A DNA stretch of 64,000 bases, taken from contig CM043871.1 of the NCBI GenBank assembly GCA_023846275.1, positions 35,122,578 through 35,186,577 of the forward strand, read 5' to 3'. The notes below the pieces were generated by a model. That model was not told the origin of the DNA. It ran no database searches and worked only from the letters and a program-made list of their open reading frames with translations. The DNA comes from Vanilla planifolia. Taxonomy: Eukaryota > Streptophyta > Magnoliopsida > Asparagales > Orchidaceae. Shown here piece after piece: positions 53,701 through 61,479 of the stretch. Both the position numbers and the translations under genes were made by a program. The first letter of the stretch is position 1; each line of letters starts with the position of its first letter.

Positions 53701-56700
53701 AAATTATGAAGACCTATAGGTACTTATATTTTGATATAAAAATAGGCTTATAAAATCTAATACTCACATAAGCATTAATACATAGATACCTCGTGCTACA
53801 TTACCTCTTGGTGAAACTTAACATTCTATAGTCATGACTTGACTTGAAGTTGCTTTTGGTATGATAGAGCTTGTCTTTGAATCTAAATACTTGTTAGATT
53901 AACTTTGTCAAATTTCTATCTTCGTTAATATTATGTTGAATTTGAAAAAACTAAAAAAGAAAAAGTTATAGTAATTCTATCATTAAATATGTTATTATCA
54001 AATATTATAATTGGCTTATAAATAAGTCTTTTTGTCACTATATGGACATGGTGGTTATAATCTAGAAGGAATTTAGTCTCCTTATTTGTGGATGGTTGGA
54101 GTGCCTAAATATGATTTAAATCTAAGTCCATCTTCTGTGATTGTAGTTGAGTACAACAGACAACAACCAAAACAATAAATGGAGGTCATCCAATACAATA
54201 GTTGATGTAAGTCAAAGGAGGCATGGATGAATTTGGATGGGTTGCACTTTCGTCGTGTGGGGGTGTTTTGGGGTGTGGGGAACAATCTAGTTAATTAGGA
54301 GTAGAAAATTAAACTGCCAAATTTGTCATTTTGAATGAAGGTCTAGATTGGGTATATGGCCACTACAACTGTTAAAACATGACGAATAGATTCAAAGGGA
54401 GCTACTAGATCTTGTGCAATGTGGTCCACCAAACTTGTTGATGATATTTCCTAAAGGAAAGAGTTAAATATAAATTAATCTTCTTTCATCAGGAGCAAAA
54501 CAGTGATCATCTTAATGAACAAATTCATTTATTGAAGGAGCTCTTAGACAATTGGATCTATTGTTGGATCACATGTCAAGTTGCCATTTGAACCGATCTA
54601 TGACTAACTTGACCACTTACACAGTTGATGTCAAAGAGTTATTAGACATGGAAGGTTCAAAATGATATCTTGTTATCATCTATGATCTTTCTAGTTATAC
54701 CCACATACATTACAAAACTTTTTTGATATAGAATTTGATAAGGGAACTTAGAATAGAGATCTTGTATAAGAACTACACCGAATACATATAGAGATAGAGA
54801 GGGCTTCATTTTTCTTAAAATACATGATTTGATTCGAACTCCATAAATAGAGAAAGATGAAGAGTTGAATACAATGTAAAAGGCCACTAAATACAAGAAT
54901 ATGAATTCTAGTACAATTACTAGACTCGAATACCTAGAGGTAAAAGAGTCCCCTCCAGTGTAGCCTTCGACCTCTTTATTGATGAGAAGTTCAGTGAAAG
55001 TTGTTGATATAATCCTCAATGTATCTTGACATGTGGCAGACATTACAAGTGGCTTTTATATTATCATTGTGGTTCTACAACTTAGTGAGGTTTATCCAAG
55101 AAGCTACTTCAAATAAATAGTGAGAAAGCATTCCAAAACTCCTTGAGGAAATAGGTACGAAAAACTTCTATGAACTTGATGTGACATAGGAATGATTTTT
55201 CTTAACTTATTTCCTTGATACTGTCAAAACCACTTTCCCTTGAAATCAACAATGCATTCAATTCATCTTTCTTTGCATGGTGTGCTTTTATAATGATGTT
55301 TAACAGAGTTGAGATGATTATAACAGACTAATTTAACAAATCTTGATGCAACCTTGTTGACGTTCATAACTAAGGATGAATAGCAGCCTTGAACTAGTCT
55401 AATATAGTGAAAAATCTCTGGAGAGTATGTGATGAGTCCCACAAGCTAAGATTTTGGGACAAACAAATTTGAGGGTGATGGGTGAAATATACCTGGTTTG
55501 TTTGGGTAAGTTACAGCAGCTCATAGCTTAGCATTCCCTGTAGTTTGTAATTTATGGATATCTATAATCTTATCTTTTTGTGTTTCATAGTTCTTGGGAA
55601 TTGTTGCTTCTATCCTAACATATGGCATGCATAAATAATTTTAAAACAGTATGCCCACCATAAGGATATGCTAAACTAATGGGCATGATAGAGTTGTGGC
55701 CATTCGGGAATCGTAAAAGATAACATGCAGAATGTGGCAATGTTCCACTGAGATAAAAAAAAATAACAGAATCTGTTGAATTTGAGTGATCATATAGATC
55801 TTTTAGGTATGGATCATGAAATTCACTGACTTTTATATCTCTCATGTCCTTTAAGCTCTATATCCTCCTTATTCACACTAAAAGATTCAATAGTAGACTC
55901 ATTAAAGCAATCTATGTAAAAAATTAAATATTAAACATTCTTGCTTGTATTTGGAGTCCAACCCTTATGAAATTCACCATTTTTATCCATAGATTGTAAT
56001 TACAAATCATGATAAATTGTAGAGAGCGCTTGTAAAGAGTGGGTCAATGCTTATGATATGCTTAGAAATGATACACCAATTTCAGGAGCAACAATAGCAT
56101 TCTCAAAACAACTGTCTTGTATATCTTGTTGTAATTTATGATTCTTTTCCAATCCAACAGACTATTTTTTCAAATCAAAATTAAATTGTTCATGCTCTAT
56201 CTCAATTTCATCATTCATCGTCAAAAGATAACATTTATATTTCATTTCAATTCTTTTTATGTATATTTTTTAATCTGTTAATGCCCAAATTCTGCTTTAT
56301 TGTTAATGTTTCTACGGTAGGCTTTATTTCAATAGCATTCAAGATAGAAATTCACAATTGGAGATGGCTCATGGAGATTTGTCTGACCATGTTGGAGTCT
56401 CAAAAACAAAGCTAACCTCATTAAATTTCATGGATTAGCTTGTGTTATTAGTGTTTACTATACCATTGATACCATTCATCGTTTCTTATAATGATTTGTC
56501 GTTCGACCAGTTCATCTAAGCTGGTCACCTTTACCTTGATGTGACAAGTAGAGCATACAATCTGCCTTGTGTAAATTTTTTGTTATTTGAAAACTTTGAT
56601 TTGGCGGTTATTAAAATGGATGGTCTACAATTAAGCTTAGTTGATGATTGAGGTTTACTTGTGAGTAAACACGGGAACTTCTTCATACCACATGCTTATT

Positions 56701-57616
56701 TAATTCAAATTTTGTAATGTACTCAAATTTTTTATGGCTTGGGTATCATGCATTGAAAATCTCTCTCTTAGAAGCAAAGACCTTTTGCAGATGATTTGCT
56801 ATCCCCATTAGGTGCAGGACTTTTATTTACCAACATACTGTATGATGCAAAATATTATGTACTTGTTATTGTTTGCTTAATTTGTTCAAATATGTCAACT
56901 TCTCATCTGTTTGTGTTAATTAAATAGATCTTAATTGTTTTTTACTTAGTGCTGTAATGTTTTATCAAGGTTTTATCCAGGTTATTGTGTCCTTGAATTC
57001 GTTGCAAGTAAAATGTTAGTGCTGACTTGGTCATGTGCTAATTTTATCTTCTTTGCAAGTACATGACAATAGATGAAGTTCAGTACTACTTGGTCCTACA
57101 TAAAAAAAAGTCAGTTATTAATGATCACAATTTATGCACATGTTAGGCAGAGTTGTATATATTCATAATATATCTAGCAGAACTACACCTAATACCGTTT
57201 TCTCTTTAAGTTCTTTTAGCATTATCTTAGCTTTCCTTCCTGATTTTTAGGTATTACATGTCTTTTGTTTTCATCAGGTATTATCCTATCACAGACATGG
57301 TATAGTAACCTGTGCTTTCATTTGTGAGACAGATTCTAACAAGCATGATCATACTCACGATCCTCGTGTTTCTTCTGTAAGCATTGTTTGCGAAGGAAGC
57401 CTGAATCTTGATAAGGTTCCTTTTTATTTCTCTATTTACTATGTAGAGGATATCATTGTACCTGATAAGATAACTAAAACTTCTATGTTCACTGCTTCAT
57501 TTCGTTCTCAGGCGAACATGTGGCTAGGTACTTTACTTATGGAACGCAGTGATGACATATACCGAATGAAAGGTCTTCTTTCAGTTGATGGAATGGAAGA
57601 ACGGTTTGTCTTTCAG
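14893..57616 (+). CDS. CobW/COG0523 (G3E) GTPase, chloroplast-type, PTAC17-like; internal 8 exons
   Basis: The spliced exons give 300 residues of a CobW/HypB/UreG-superfamily P-loop GTPase. Visible in order: the strand after the P-loop (TTLLNHIL, residues 1-8), FGEVDIDG (23-30), the family's metal-binding CxCC motif (CLCC, 50-53), Walker B-like IETTG (79-83), NKTD guanine-specificity motif (147-150), a His-rich loop (207-247, 15 His), and the start of the CobW C-terminal domain (RMKGLLSV, 284-291). COG0523 proteins are metallochaperone-type GTPases that use GTP hydrolysis to deliver metals such as zinc. The text is closest to the plant plastid branch (At1g15730, At1g80480), not to the cytosolic ZNG1 branch, which has a different switch region. 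Plastid location is inferred from the family, because the N-terminus is outside the window. Every junction is GT-AG, phases match and no stop interrupts the frame, so it looks like a working gene. The Walker A lysine, the transit peptide and the last ~45 residues are missing. Confidence 0.93.
16050..16470 (+). pseudogene. Copia gag remnant (UBN2-like plus zinc knuckle)
   Basis: The frame includes HEMGWA-like MKWARVVQ, then HLFDFLQVFNSDLDGIRERL, LEMKPLSTLAKSFADVRREE and NGKHVML, matching Copia gag (..IF.FL.GLN.DLD.VR..IL...PLPS...EVFA.VRREE..K.VML). A stop follows. After a frameshift, CGDYCHKSNHMREKLLDSRW matches the C..C....H....CW.L.G zinc knuckle, with the last Cys replaced by Leu. No protease, integrase or RT follows, so only a fragment remains. 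Confidence 0.75.
16610..16850. repeat. GC-richer patch with short degenerate repeats
   Basis: Recurring TGCATTGGC(C/T), CCACACTTGC and GTGTATCTACCCCA-like words stand out from AT-rich surroundings. TTTGGTGCCGTGGCC at about 16616-16630 resembles a Gypsy primer-binding site (TGGCGCCGTTGCC type), so it may be an old Gypsy LTR junction. This is tentative. Confidence 0.35.
17312..17373 (+). repeat. 31-bp tandem duplication x2
   Basis: ATGATTTGTGACATCC followed by TTTTTTAGTTTCACC occurs at 17312-17342 and again at 17343-17373. The copies are identical, so the duplication is recent. Confidence 0.9.
18780..20070. other. GC-richer stretch with long overlapping frames, unassigned
   Basis: Frames of 120-132 residues occur on both strands (18767-19129 minus, 18850-19248 plus, 19272-19670 plus), with shorter ones to 20068. 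This is longer than elsewhere in this intron. None shows a motif I recognise. It is probably a decayed transposable element or captured sequence. Confidence 0.35.
20254..20434 (+). CDS. CobW gene, exon B (CxCC metal motif and ETTG)
   Basis: 181 bases: 60 codons plus the first base of a glycine codon (phase 1 at the donor). It begins FGEVDIDGSLVAV and carries NNGCLCCTVRGDL, the COG0523 signature in which the three cysteines bind metal, then KGKFDHIVIETT. Acceptor tattttcag, donor ACAG|gtaaac. An open frame runs from upstream intron sequence into this exon, but only 20254 onward matches the family. Confidence 0.95.
20435..21351 (+). other. CobW intron 2 (917 bp)
   Basis: GT-AG intron between exons B and C. 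AT-rich, with a G-rich ggtgggtggtggtgtggggg run near 20970-20990. No coding segment or recognisable transposon was seen in it. Confidence 0.85.
21352..21548 (+). CDS. CobW gene, exon C (GLANP to VNK)
   Basis: 197 bases. The first two bases complete the glycine codon of ETTG; 65 codons follow, phase 0 at the end. It reads LANPSPIIQTF near the start, DGVVTIVDAKH in the middle and NEAVEQIAYADRILVNK at the end. VTIVDAKH is the conserved strand of the GTPase core. NK forms half of the NKxD guanine motif, which is completed by the next exon 11.4 kb away. Acceptor ccttcacag, donor AAG|gtaaac. Confidence 0.95.
24462..24650 (+). repeat. 110-bp period duplication
   Basis: AAGCATGAGTAGTTATGATA followed by GCAATTAACATATGGGACAT starts at 24462 and again at 24572. 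The second copy diverges after about 60 bases. It lies in AT-rich DNA with no coding signal. Confidence 0.85.
24990..26330 (+). mobile_element. Decayed L1-type LINE, 3' part (zf-RVT and RNase H)
   Basis: Around 25530-25700 the text reads GTCLCECHAVESLDHVLWPC with flanking LATI, matching the plant LINE zf-RVT box. From 25890, WIKKNCDATP, then GIVIVIRTSQGQLLLVMGQT, LYSQSFIAMEDLALAKAI and, after a frameshift, ITHVLHDGNSVVDWVASWAL match the RNase H domain that ends ORF2. The tail near 26285-26310 (taggtttcggccataacctt) resembles plant LINE 3' ends. Upstream RT could not be recognised, so this is a 5'-truncated or decayed copy, in the same orientation as the host gene. Confidence 0.75.
30740..31250 (-). 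mobile_element. LTR-retrotransposon 5' end remnant (LTR plus primer-site-like repeats)
   Basis: Read on the - strand, CTATAAATACATTATTATTG near 31055-31075 looks like an LTR TATA region. Further along, CAATTTGGTATCAAATC (30825-30842) resembles the Copia primer-binding junction TTTGGTATCAGAGC. A second, similar copy lies at 30761-30777 (CAATTTGATATCAAAAC), so this part is duplicated with a ~65-bp offset. No coding region can be assigned. A perfect 16-bp palindrome TGTGCATATATGCACA lies at 30975-30990. Confidence 0.4.
32953..33003 (+). CDS. CobW gene, exon D (TDLV, completes NKTD)
   Basis: 51 bases, 17 codons, phase 0 on both sides: TDLVSEPEISLLIKKIK. With the previous exon it forms NKTDLV, the G4 motif that selects guanine. 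Acceptor ccatcgacag, donor AAG|gttagt. It is an isolated small exon between an 11.4-kb intron and a 77-bp intron. Confidence 0.93.
33004..33080 (+). other. CobW intron 4: 77 bp
   Basis: Minimal-size GT-AG intron between exons D and E. Read through in frame, it stops at the third codon (GTT AGT TGA), so retention would truncate the protein. It contains a T-rich stretch and no transposable-element sequence. Confidence 0.88.
33081..33172 (+). CDS. CobW gene, exon E (G-domain end)
   Basis: 92 bases: 30 codons plus two bases of an arginine codon. It reads NINTMALLKRTSYGKVDLNY and ends GIGGFDLER. The family has INSMA...YG.VD..FVLGVGGYDLDR here, so the start after ataaaaag is the one that keeps the frame. 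The acceptor has purines just before the AG, and the donor AG|gttcta is weak, yet the reading frame on both sides fits. Confidence 0.92.
34050..34288 (-). repeat. Candidate 3' LTR of the - strand Copia element
   Basis: The + strand text TGAACAAAGAGCACTATAGA begins here and is closely similar to TGAACAAAGAACACTAAAGA at 39755. The right edge would be TGTCA at ~34288, followed by CCTCCTTCT, which on the - strand is a purine tract (AGAAGGAGG) placed as a polypurine tract should be. Only the first ~40 bases align well, so the pairing is tentative. Confidence 0.4.
34671..34925 (-). pseudogene. Copia integrase C-terminal remnant
   Basis: The - strand reads VHNVQPNKGKLDHKTLATVC then YSPL, and in a shifted frame KKYKCYSPSSKYFFASCDIL. 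These match the Copia block ...RGKLD.RA..CVFVGYS...KGYKCY.P..R.FF.S.DV.F.E.. that links integrase to reverse transcriptase. A stop and a frameshift are present. Reverse transcriptase and RNase H should follow to the left, but only ~380 bp separate this from the candidate LTR, so they are deleted. Confidence 0.75.
34932..35312 (+). repeat. 194-bp tandem duplication x2
   Basis: Copy 1 is 34932-35125 and copy 2 35126-35312, both opening AAATACAAAAT(A/G)GAAGAGTG and ending AGTAGACTGTCT. They differ at a handful of sites plus one 5-base deletion (ttaag) in copy 2. A short third echo (TGGAAGATGATTAATGAGGTG) occurs near 36150. The array interrupts the Copia integrase remnants, so it belongs to sequence inserted in that element. 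Confidence 0.92.
35713..35761. repeat. (AT)n microsatellite, ~24 units
   Basis: Uninterrupted AT dinucleotides for about 49 bases. Likely length-polymorphic. Confidence 0.97.
36350..36560 (-). pseudogene. Copia integrase core remnant
   Basis: The - strand reads LIHNNVCGIHL (36538-36506), then, past stops, VIDNNTYIRWVYLMKEKLE (to ~36428) and FNKSTKIF. This fits the Copia integrase LIHSDVCGP.......IDD.SRY.WVY.LK.KSE.....F. The first catalytic Asp position (HSD) reads HNN and the VDD position reads IDN, so both catalytic aspartates at these sites are affected. Confidence 0.75.
36853..37155 (-). pseudogene. Copia protease-region remnant
   Basis: A 100-residue open frame on the - strand includes KWNVDNDASEHRI, KFKVIERGNM and NILCFKFKVSLL, matching the Copia protease block W..DSGAS.HM....VIGKG......L..VLYVP....NLLS. 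The active-site D-S/T-G reads DND. It lies just upstream (on the - strand) of the integrase remnant, which is the proper Copia order. Confidence 0.72.
37480..37520 (-). other. Possible second LTR edge on the - strand
   Basis: On the - strand AATTCAACCCCTCTCTTGTG resembles the AATTCACCCCCCCTTCTTGTG-type U5 end of Copia LTRs (as at 3491). It sits only ~330 bp from the protease remnant and conflicts with a 5' LTR at 39755, so two elements may be nested here. Confidence 0.3.
37521..39740. other. Intron sequence, no coding match
   Basis: AT-rich. It may be LTR or gag-region sequence of the Copia element(s) on either side. No gag motif or zinc knuckle was recognised. Confidence 0.4.
39741..39754 (-). 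other. Copia primer-binding-site-like sequence
   Basis: On the - strand TGATATCAAAACCA differs from the usual TGGTATCAGAGCCA only by G-to-A changes, and directly follows the terminal CA of the candidate LTR (39755 rightward). The orientation agrees with the - strand protease and integrase remnants to its left. The right edge of this LTR was not found. Confidence 0.45.
40000..44550. other. Intron sequence, nothing recognised
   Basis: AT-rich with short frames only. Near 43700-43770 a GGGAGTGCAG.ATGGATT word is locally repeated, and near 43820-43860 GGGGATATATAGAA. No protein family identified. Confidence 0.4.
44551..44603. repeat. (TTTTTTTA)n tract
   Basis: About six 8-base units of seven T and one A (one or two imperfect) make a T-rich run 220 bases before exon F. 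It could extend the pyrimidine context of that acceptor, though it is too far away to be the tract itself. Confidence 0.9.
44824..44948 (+). CDS. CobW gene, exon F (His-rich metal-binding loop, first part)
   Basis: 125 bases: one base completing Arg, 41 codons, one base carried over. It begins IESIVEAEGLNHDHKEF, then runs into alternating His and Asp with 12 histidines. Homologues carry His-rich stretches here, after the (D/E)RIES motif, and these are thought to bind or buffer metal. Acceptor cttaacacag, donor CAAG|gttaga. The low-complexity CAT/GAT/CAC codons read openly on both strands, but only the + frame continues the protein. Confidence 0.92.
44949..57332 (+). other. CobW intron 6 (12384 bp), mostly unrecognised
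   Basis: GT-AG intron that splits the His-rich loop between exons F and G. It is the longest intron fully inside the window. Many frames of 60-128 residues occur on both strands, none with a motif I can name. The text is AT-rich and presumably old repeats. A tatatatatatata tract lies near 53530-53545. Confidence 0.85.
57333..57415 (+). CDS. CobW gene, exon G (end of His-rich loop, SVSIVCEG)
   Basis: 83 bases: two bases completing an Asp codon, then 27 codons, phase 0 at the donor. It reads SNKHDHTHDPRVSSVSIVCE and ends GSLNLDK. HDPRVSSVSIVCEG matches the family strand that opens the C-terminal domain. Acceptor gtgagacag, donor AAG|gttcct. It adds three more histidines to the loop. Confidence 0.93.
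57416..57511 (+). other. CobW intron 7: 96 bp, in-frame and stop-free
   Basis: Short GT-AG intron between exons G and H. Its length is 96, a multiple of three. It lies between phase-0 boundaries, and reading through gives 32 sense codons (starting VPFYFSIYYVEDI) with no stop. Retention would therefore insert 32 residues just before the C-terminal domain without breaking the frame. Homologues lack this insert, so splicing is the expected default. Confidence 0.85.
57512..57616 (+). CDS. CobW gene, exon H (CobW C-terminal domain start)
   Basis: 105 bases, 35 codons, phase 0 both sides: ANMWLGTLLMERSDDIYRMK, then GLLSVDGMEERFVFQ. This is the conserved opening of the CobW C-terminal domain (DDIYRMKG...FVFQ). 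Acceptor cgttctcag, donor CAG|gtttgc. The family continues with GVH..., but no such exon was found in the remaining 6.4 kb, so the gene runs past the window. Confidence 0.94.
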
Positions 57617-60420
57617 GTTTGCATCATGACAACTATTAACCAAGTTTGCATCCATGTTAAGTTTACGATTTGTGACTAGCTAACCTACCTTCAGATAATT
57701 TGTGCTAGGCTTAAAGATGTGCATAGGATATGCATGTGATTGACTTGTTGATTGTTTTTTATTTTTGTATTTCAGGTGAAATTATTTGCCATTATGGTTT
57801 AACTACTGCTTTATCCAGTTCTTTTAGTTCTGACGAACAAGTTATGTTTTGTTAAACAAGTGCATTAAATTGCCACTTTCTGCAATAAATCATGTAATTC
57901 TGACTGCCCATACAATATTGCTATTTACAGTTCTGTTTAAGCAACATGGTGGTTTATGGCGTCACTCTATTTGTATATTTGATTAGGGAATCTGGTTCAG
58001 TCATCAAAGGAGTTGACAGGCAATTAGCTAGTTCATAGTTTAAAATTAACAAGGCTTGCTTATAATAATTTTATTATGTGTATTCCTTTCAAAGAAACCA
58101 AATCAATTTGATTTTGGATTAATAAGAATTTGAGACCTCATAAGAGGCTACAAAAGTCTAAGAATCATGTGGCACAAGCAAGACATTGAGGCACATGATC
58201 TTATGGGAGGAAGACTACAAGCAAGACATTGAGGCACTTGCATAAAATTTGTTAGTAGAAGGAACAATGCATGCATATAATTTTACGAATTAGTGGTAAA
58301 TGGTGATGGTTTAGAAGAGAATGTACTTAAAATTTAACTAGAAGATTGGCATGAGTTTTTATGAGAGGAGAGAATTTGATCTTAAGATTTTATCGAAAGA
58401 AGAAAGAGATGTAGTGTACATAAAATTTACTAATGAGTTATAAAGTGCGTTGCATTAATTTTTTGACTAGGTGTTTGATGATTTGAGGAAGTGCAAGAGT
58501 AGGATTATATGAAAGAATAGGCTAGAATTTTATGAGGGAGCGAAACATAACATTTTATGGATGAACGAGCATTGGCACAATCATAGGAATTTATGTATTG
58601 GTAGTGCAATAGGTTTTTTGTGCTTGGTGAATGAGCACATGTTGCCAATAAAAGATTTAATGAAAGTGTGTACATGATATTTTTGGTACTCAAGGTTTTA
58701 TGTATGCTTAAGGTCTTGTACATAAACATGTTAGTTAAGGATGATCGAAAAAATAACATTAATTTGAGTGAGAATTTTGTCATGAAGGCTAACATTGTTA
58801 GAGAATATGTGATGGTTGTGCTCTCCTTAATTCTGGTAAGTGGTAATTTCAAAGCATTTATTCTTGTTATATCATACATTTGTATGCAAAGACTACTAAT
58901 GACCATATAGTGTGTGCATTTGTATCGTACATTTTTATGCCAAAGAATGCTAAGGATTATATAGTGTATGTGATTCTCATTGTTGTAGGCTAAGTGGGGA
59001 TGATTTTGGTGCTAGAATAAGGATAGCTAAAGAAAAGGTGATCATGGTTACAAATGGCAAGGTTAAAGGTTAAGTTTTTACCAAATTATCAGGTGTTTGT
59101 TTATTTGCCACGGAGGGTCATCCAGAGGTAAATGCTTTATATGAACTATAATATATCAATTCGATGATTTTTGAGAGACGAGAGAAGAGCAACCTGCAGA
59201 GAGAATTAGAAGAGAAGGGGGGAGGGTTCCCCTTCCATTCAATGTTGTCCTTCTTGGTTGAATTTAGTTGAACTTTTTATATAACAATTCTAATAAATGG
59301 GTGGTCAATCTCTATACAAACCAATAGTCTTTAACGAAGGTCAATTTGTGATAGATATAAGGGTGTTTTGATAAATGATAATTTGTAGTGCTATCAAGTG
59401 GTAGTTGCAAAGCTCCTTTAGGGTCAGTTGGGTCACCAAGATGGCTTTCCTATTGCTCAAAACTCTAGTGCTTGTTTTAAACCGAATTGTGAAGTGCAAT
59501 AAGTATTATTGTTGTTACCCAATGGCTATCAAAGCTGAGAAAACCTGGCTCTTTATATCAATTAATGGACTTTTTTTTATCTAATTAGCAGTAGAGTGCC
59601 CCATACCCTCGCTCAAAGATTTAATACTATAGATATCTTTCCTTGCTACAACCGAATGCTTTTTTCCTTGTGGTGACATGAAGGATGAAACGTAAGAAAA
59701 TTCTATTGATTTTCTTAAGGATCGTCTTAGAGATGAAGATGGCTTGACACCAAAAGTGAGTAATTCAAGAGATAATAGTTTTGGCTAGTTGAGATATGTT
59801 GGCTTGTGAATGCAATGAGATCTCCAACTAGACTCCTTGTCTTGTGCCTTCCAAAGAAGCATAGAGTATTCACTTGATTTAATTCTTTGGACTAATAAGG
59901 ACAGCCCATGTTATGTGATGGGGAGGGACCAAACGAGGAACCTAATGATCTTGGCCAATTGTTAACATTAGGTTGGAATGGAATATATTTCTTTTATGTG
60001 GTTGACTTCTAGTTTATACACATCCTGGAGGTGGTGAAGGGCAGCTGCAACAATTGACATCATACACAACCGTGCTTTCTCAAAGACATTCAAGTTTTTA
60101 GCAAAGATGAGATGAAAGAAGCAAGTTCTTCCAATTTTTATAGGCCTAAAATTCATTCCTTTTTTCAACCTCATCCAGATAACACGAGAAGTAATCCATG
60201 ATCAGTTTTAAAATAATGGGGGATGGAAGGAACCTTGACAAACTCCTCTAAAATAAGGGAGATAGCCTTCAATCCCTCCATAATGGTGGTTGAAATTTGA
60301 TAGTATGGGGACTATTTGAATCCATTCAACAGTGTTCTTGAGGATGCCCTTCTTAATTAGTCTGATATCGAGCTTCACTCAACTCGAGCCTTTTGGGCCT
60401 AGTGGTGGGTGCTTAAGCAA
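57617..60420 (+). other. Downstream intron of CobW gene, first part
   Basis: Follows the donor CAG|gtttgc of exon H. No acceptor followed by the expected GVH... text was found. At 59110-59420 the - strand has a pyrimidine-rich leader-like stretch and a ttatataaaaagttc TATA-like word (near 59275), possibly an old LTR. Otherwise nothing is recognised. Confidence 0.5.
58174..58259 (+). repeat. 43-bp period partial duplication
   Basis: ACAAGCAAGACATTGAGGCA occurs at 58174 and again at 58217, separated by unmatched bases. Short and recent-looking. Confidence 0.85.
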
Positions 60421-60475
60421 TTGTTTTTAATTTATTTTTAATTTATTTTTAATAATAAATTTTTTATAAAAAAAA
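60421..60475. repeat. AT-rich short tandem repeat
   Basis: TTTTTAATTTA units repeat about three times, then A/T runs. Low complexity at the left side of the terminal Copia element. Confidence 0.8.
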
Positions 60476-60989
60476 TTATATATTCAAAGACTCAAATGTC
60501 TTCAAAATAAAATACATCTTAAACCAAATTCACATATGCATGAAAGATGATAGTTTTATGTGCTATAATTACGAAGAATTTAAAGGTTTAACATGCTAAT
60601 CATAAAGATTTAGAAATAAAGTTCTTTATAGATTAGCCACTCTACAAAGACCGTTGTTCTTGGCTCCAAAGTCAGCATGTTGAGCCATTAAATTGCATTC
60701 ACTATTAATGTTGCAACAGTCCTTGTTCTATCAAATTCAAATTACTAAAATAATACTAAGTTTAACAAAGTATTAGTAAACATTTAGTCTTGATTTTGTG
60801 ATCATTATCTCAAATGGTATAATAATCTCTCCTTTGAGAATTACAAAATCCATACTAGAAGAAAATATAACATAAATGAACAAATCAAAATATTCAACGT
60901 TTTAGCATATCTTGTTTGATAGCCTATACTCTCTCTGAATTCAAGCTTACTCTCCCCTTAAATTCTAGCACTAAGTTCTCTCCTTTTTT

Positions 60990-61335
60990 GTAATCAAAGG
61001 GGTTAATTATACTTAAAGCTTAATCTAAGTCTATTAAATAATTTGGTAGCTAATGGCTTAATAAAAATATCAGCTAATTGGGTAGACGATGATACAAATG
61101 ACAACTGAATCAAATTTTTTTGTATTTACTCTCTAATAAAATGATATCTTAATTTTGTGTTTTATTTTTGAGTGTTGATCTTTAACTAAACAAATTGCAT
61201 TTGAATTATTACAAAATATTGGAATGTGTAAATTCTATACCATAATCTAAAAGTTGTTTAATCCATAGAACTTGAGCAACACAGTTGCTAGCAGCAATAT
61301 AATCGGCTTCTATTGTTGACAGTGTCACATAATTT
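60990..61335 (-). pseudogene. Copia RNase H remnant
   Basis: The - strand reads LSTIEADYIAASNCVAQVLW, then IKQLLDYG, then IPIFCNNSNAICLVKDQ and SKIKHKIKISFY with a stop, RVN and DSVVICI. This matches Copia RNase H (LST.EAEY.AA...AQ.LW.....DYG....I..DN..AI...K....H.R.KHI.I..HF.R). Confidence 0.82.
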
Positions 61336-61479
61336 TGTTTTCTTCTAGCCCAAGAAATTAGTAAATCACCAATCAATCGGTACATACCAGAGGTATTCTT
61401 TGTATTAGTCTTGCTATCGACAAAATCAGCATGTGTAGGCTATTAAATCAAATCCACACTCACACTTAGTATAACCATA

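Noticed and set aside
57276..57332. Alternative acceptor tttcatcag upstream of exon G
   Set aside because: Joined to exon F it runs into an in-frame TGA (ttg tga, near 57327) and adds no family-like residues. The gacag acceptor at 57331-57332 restores the known text.
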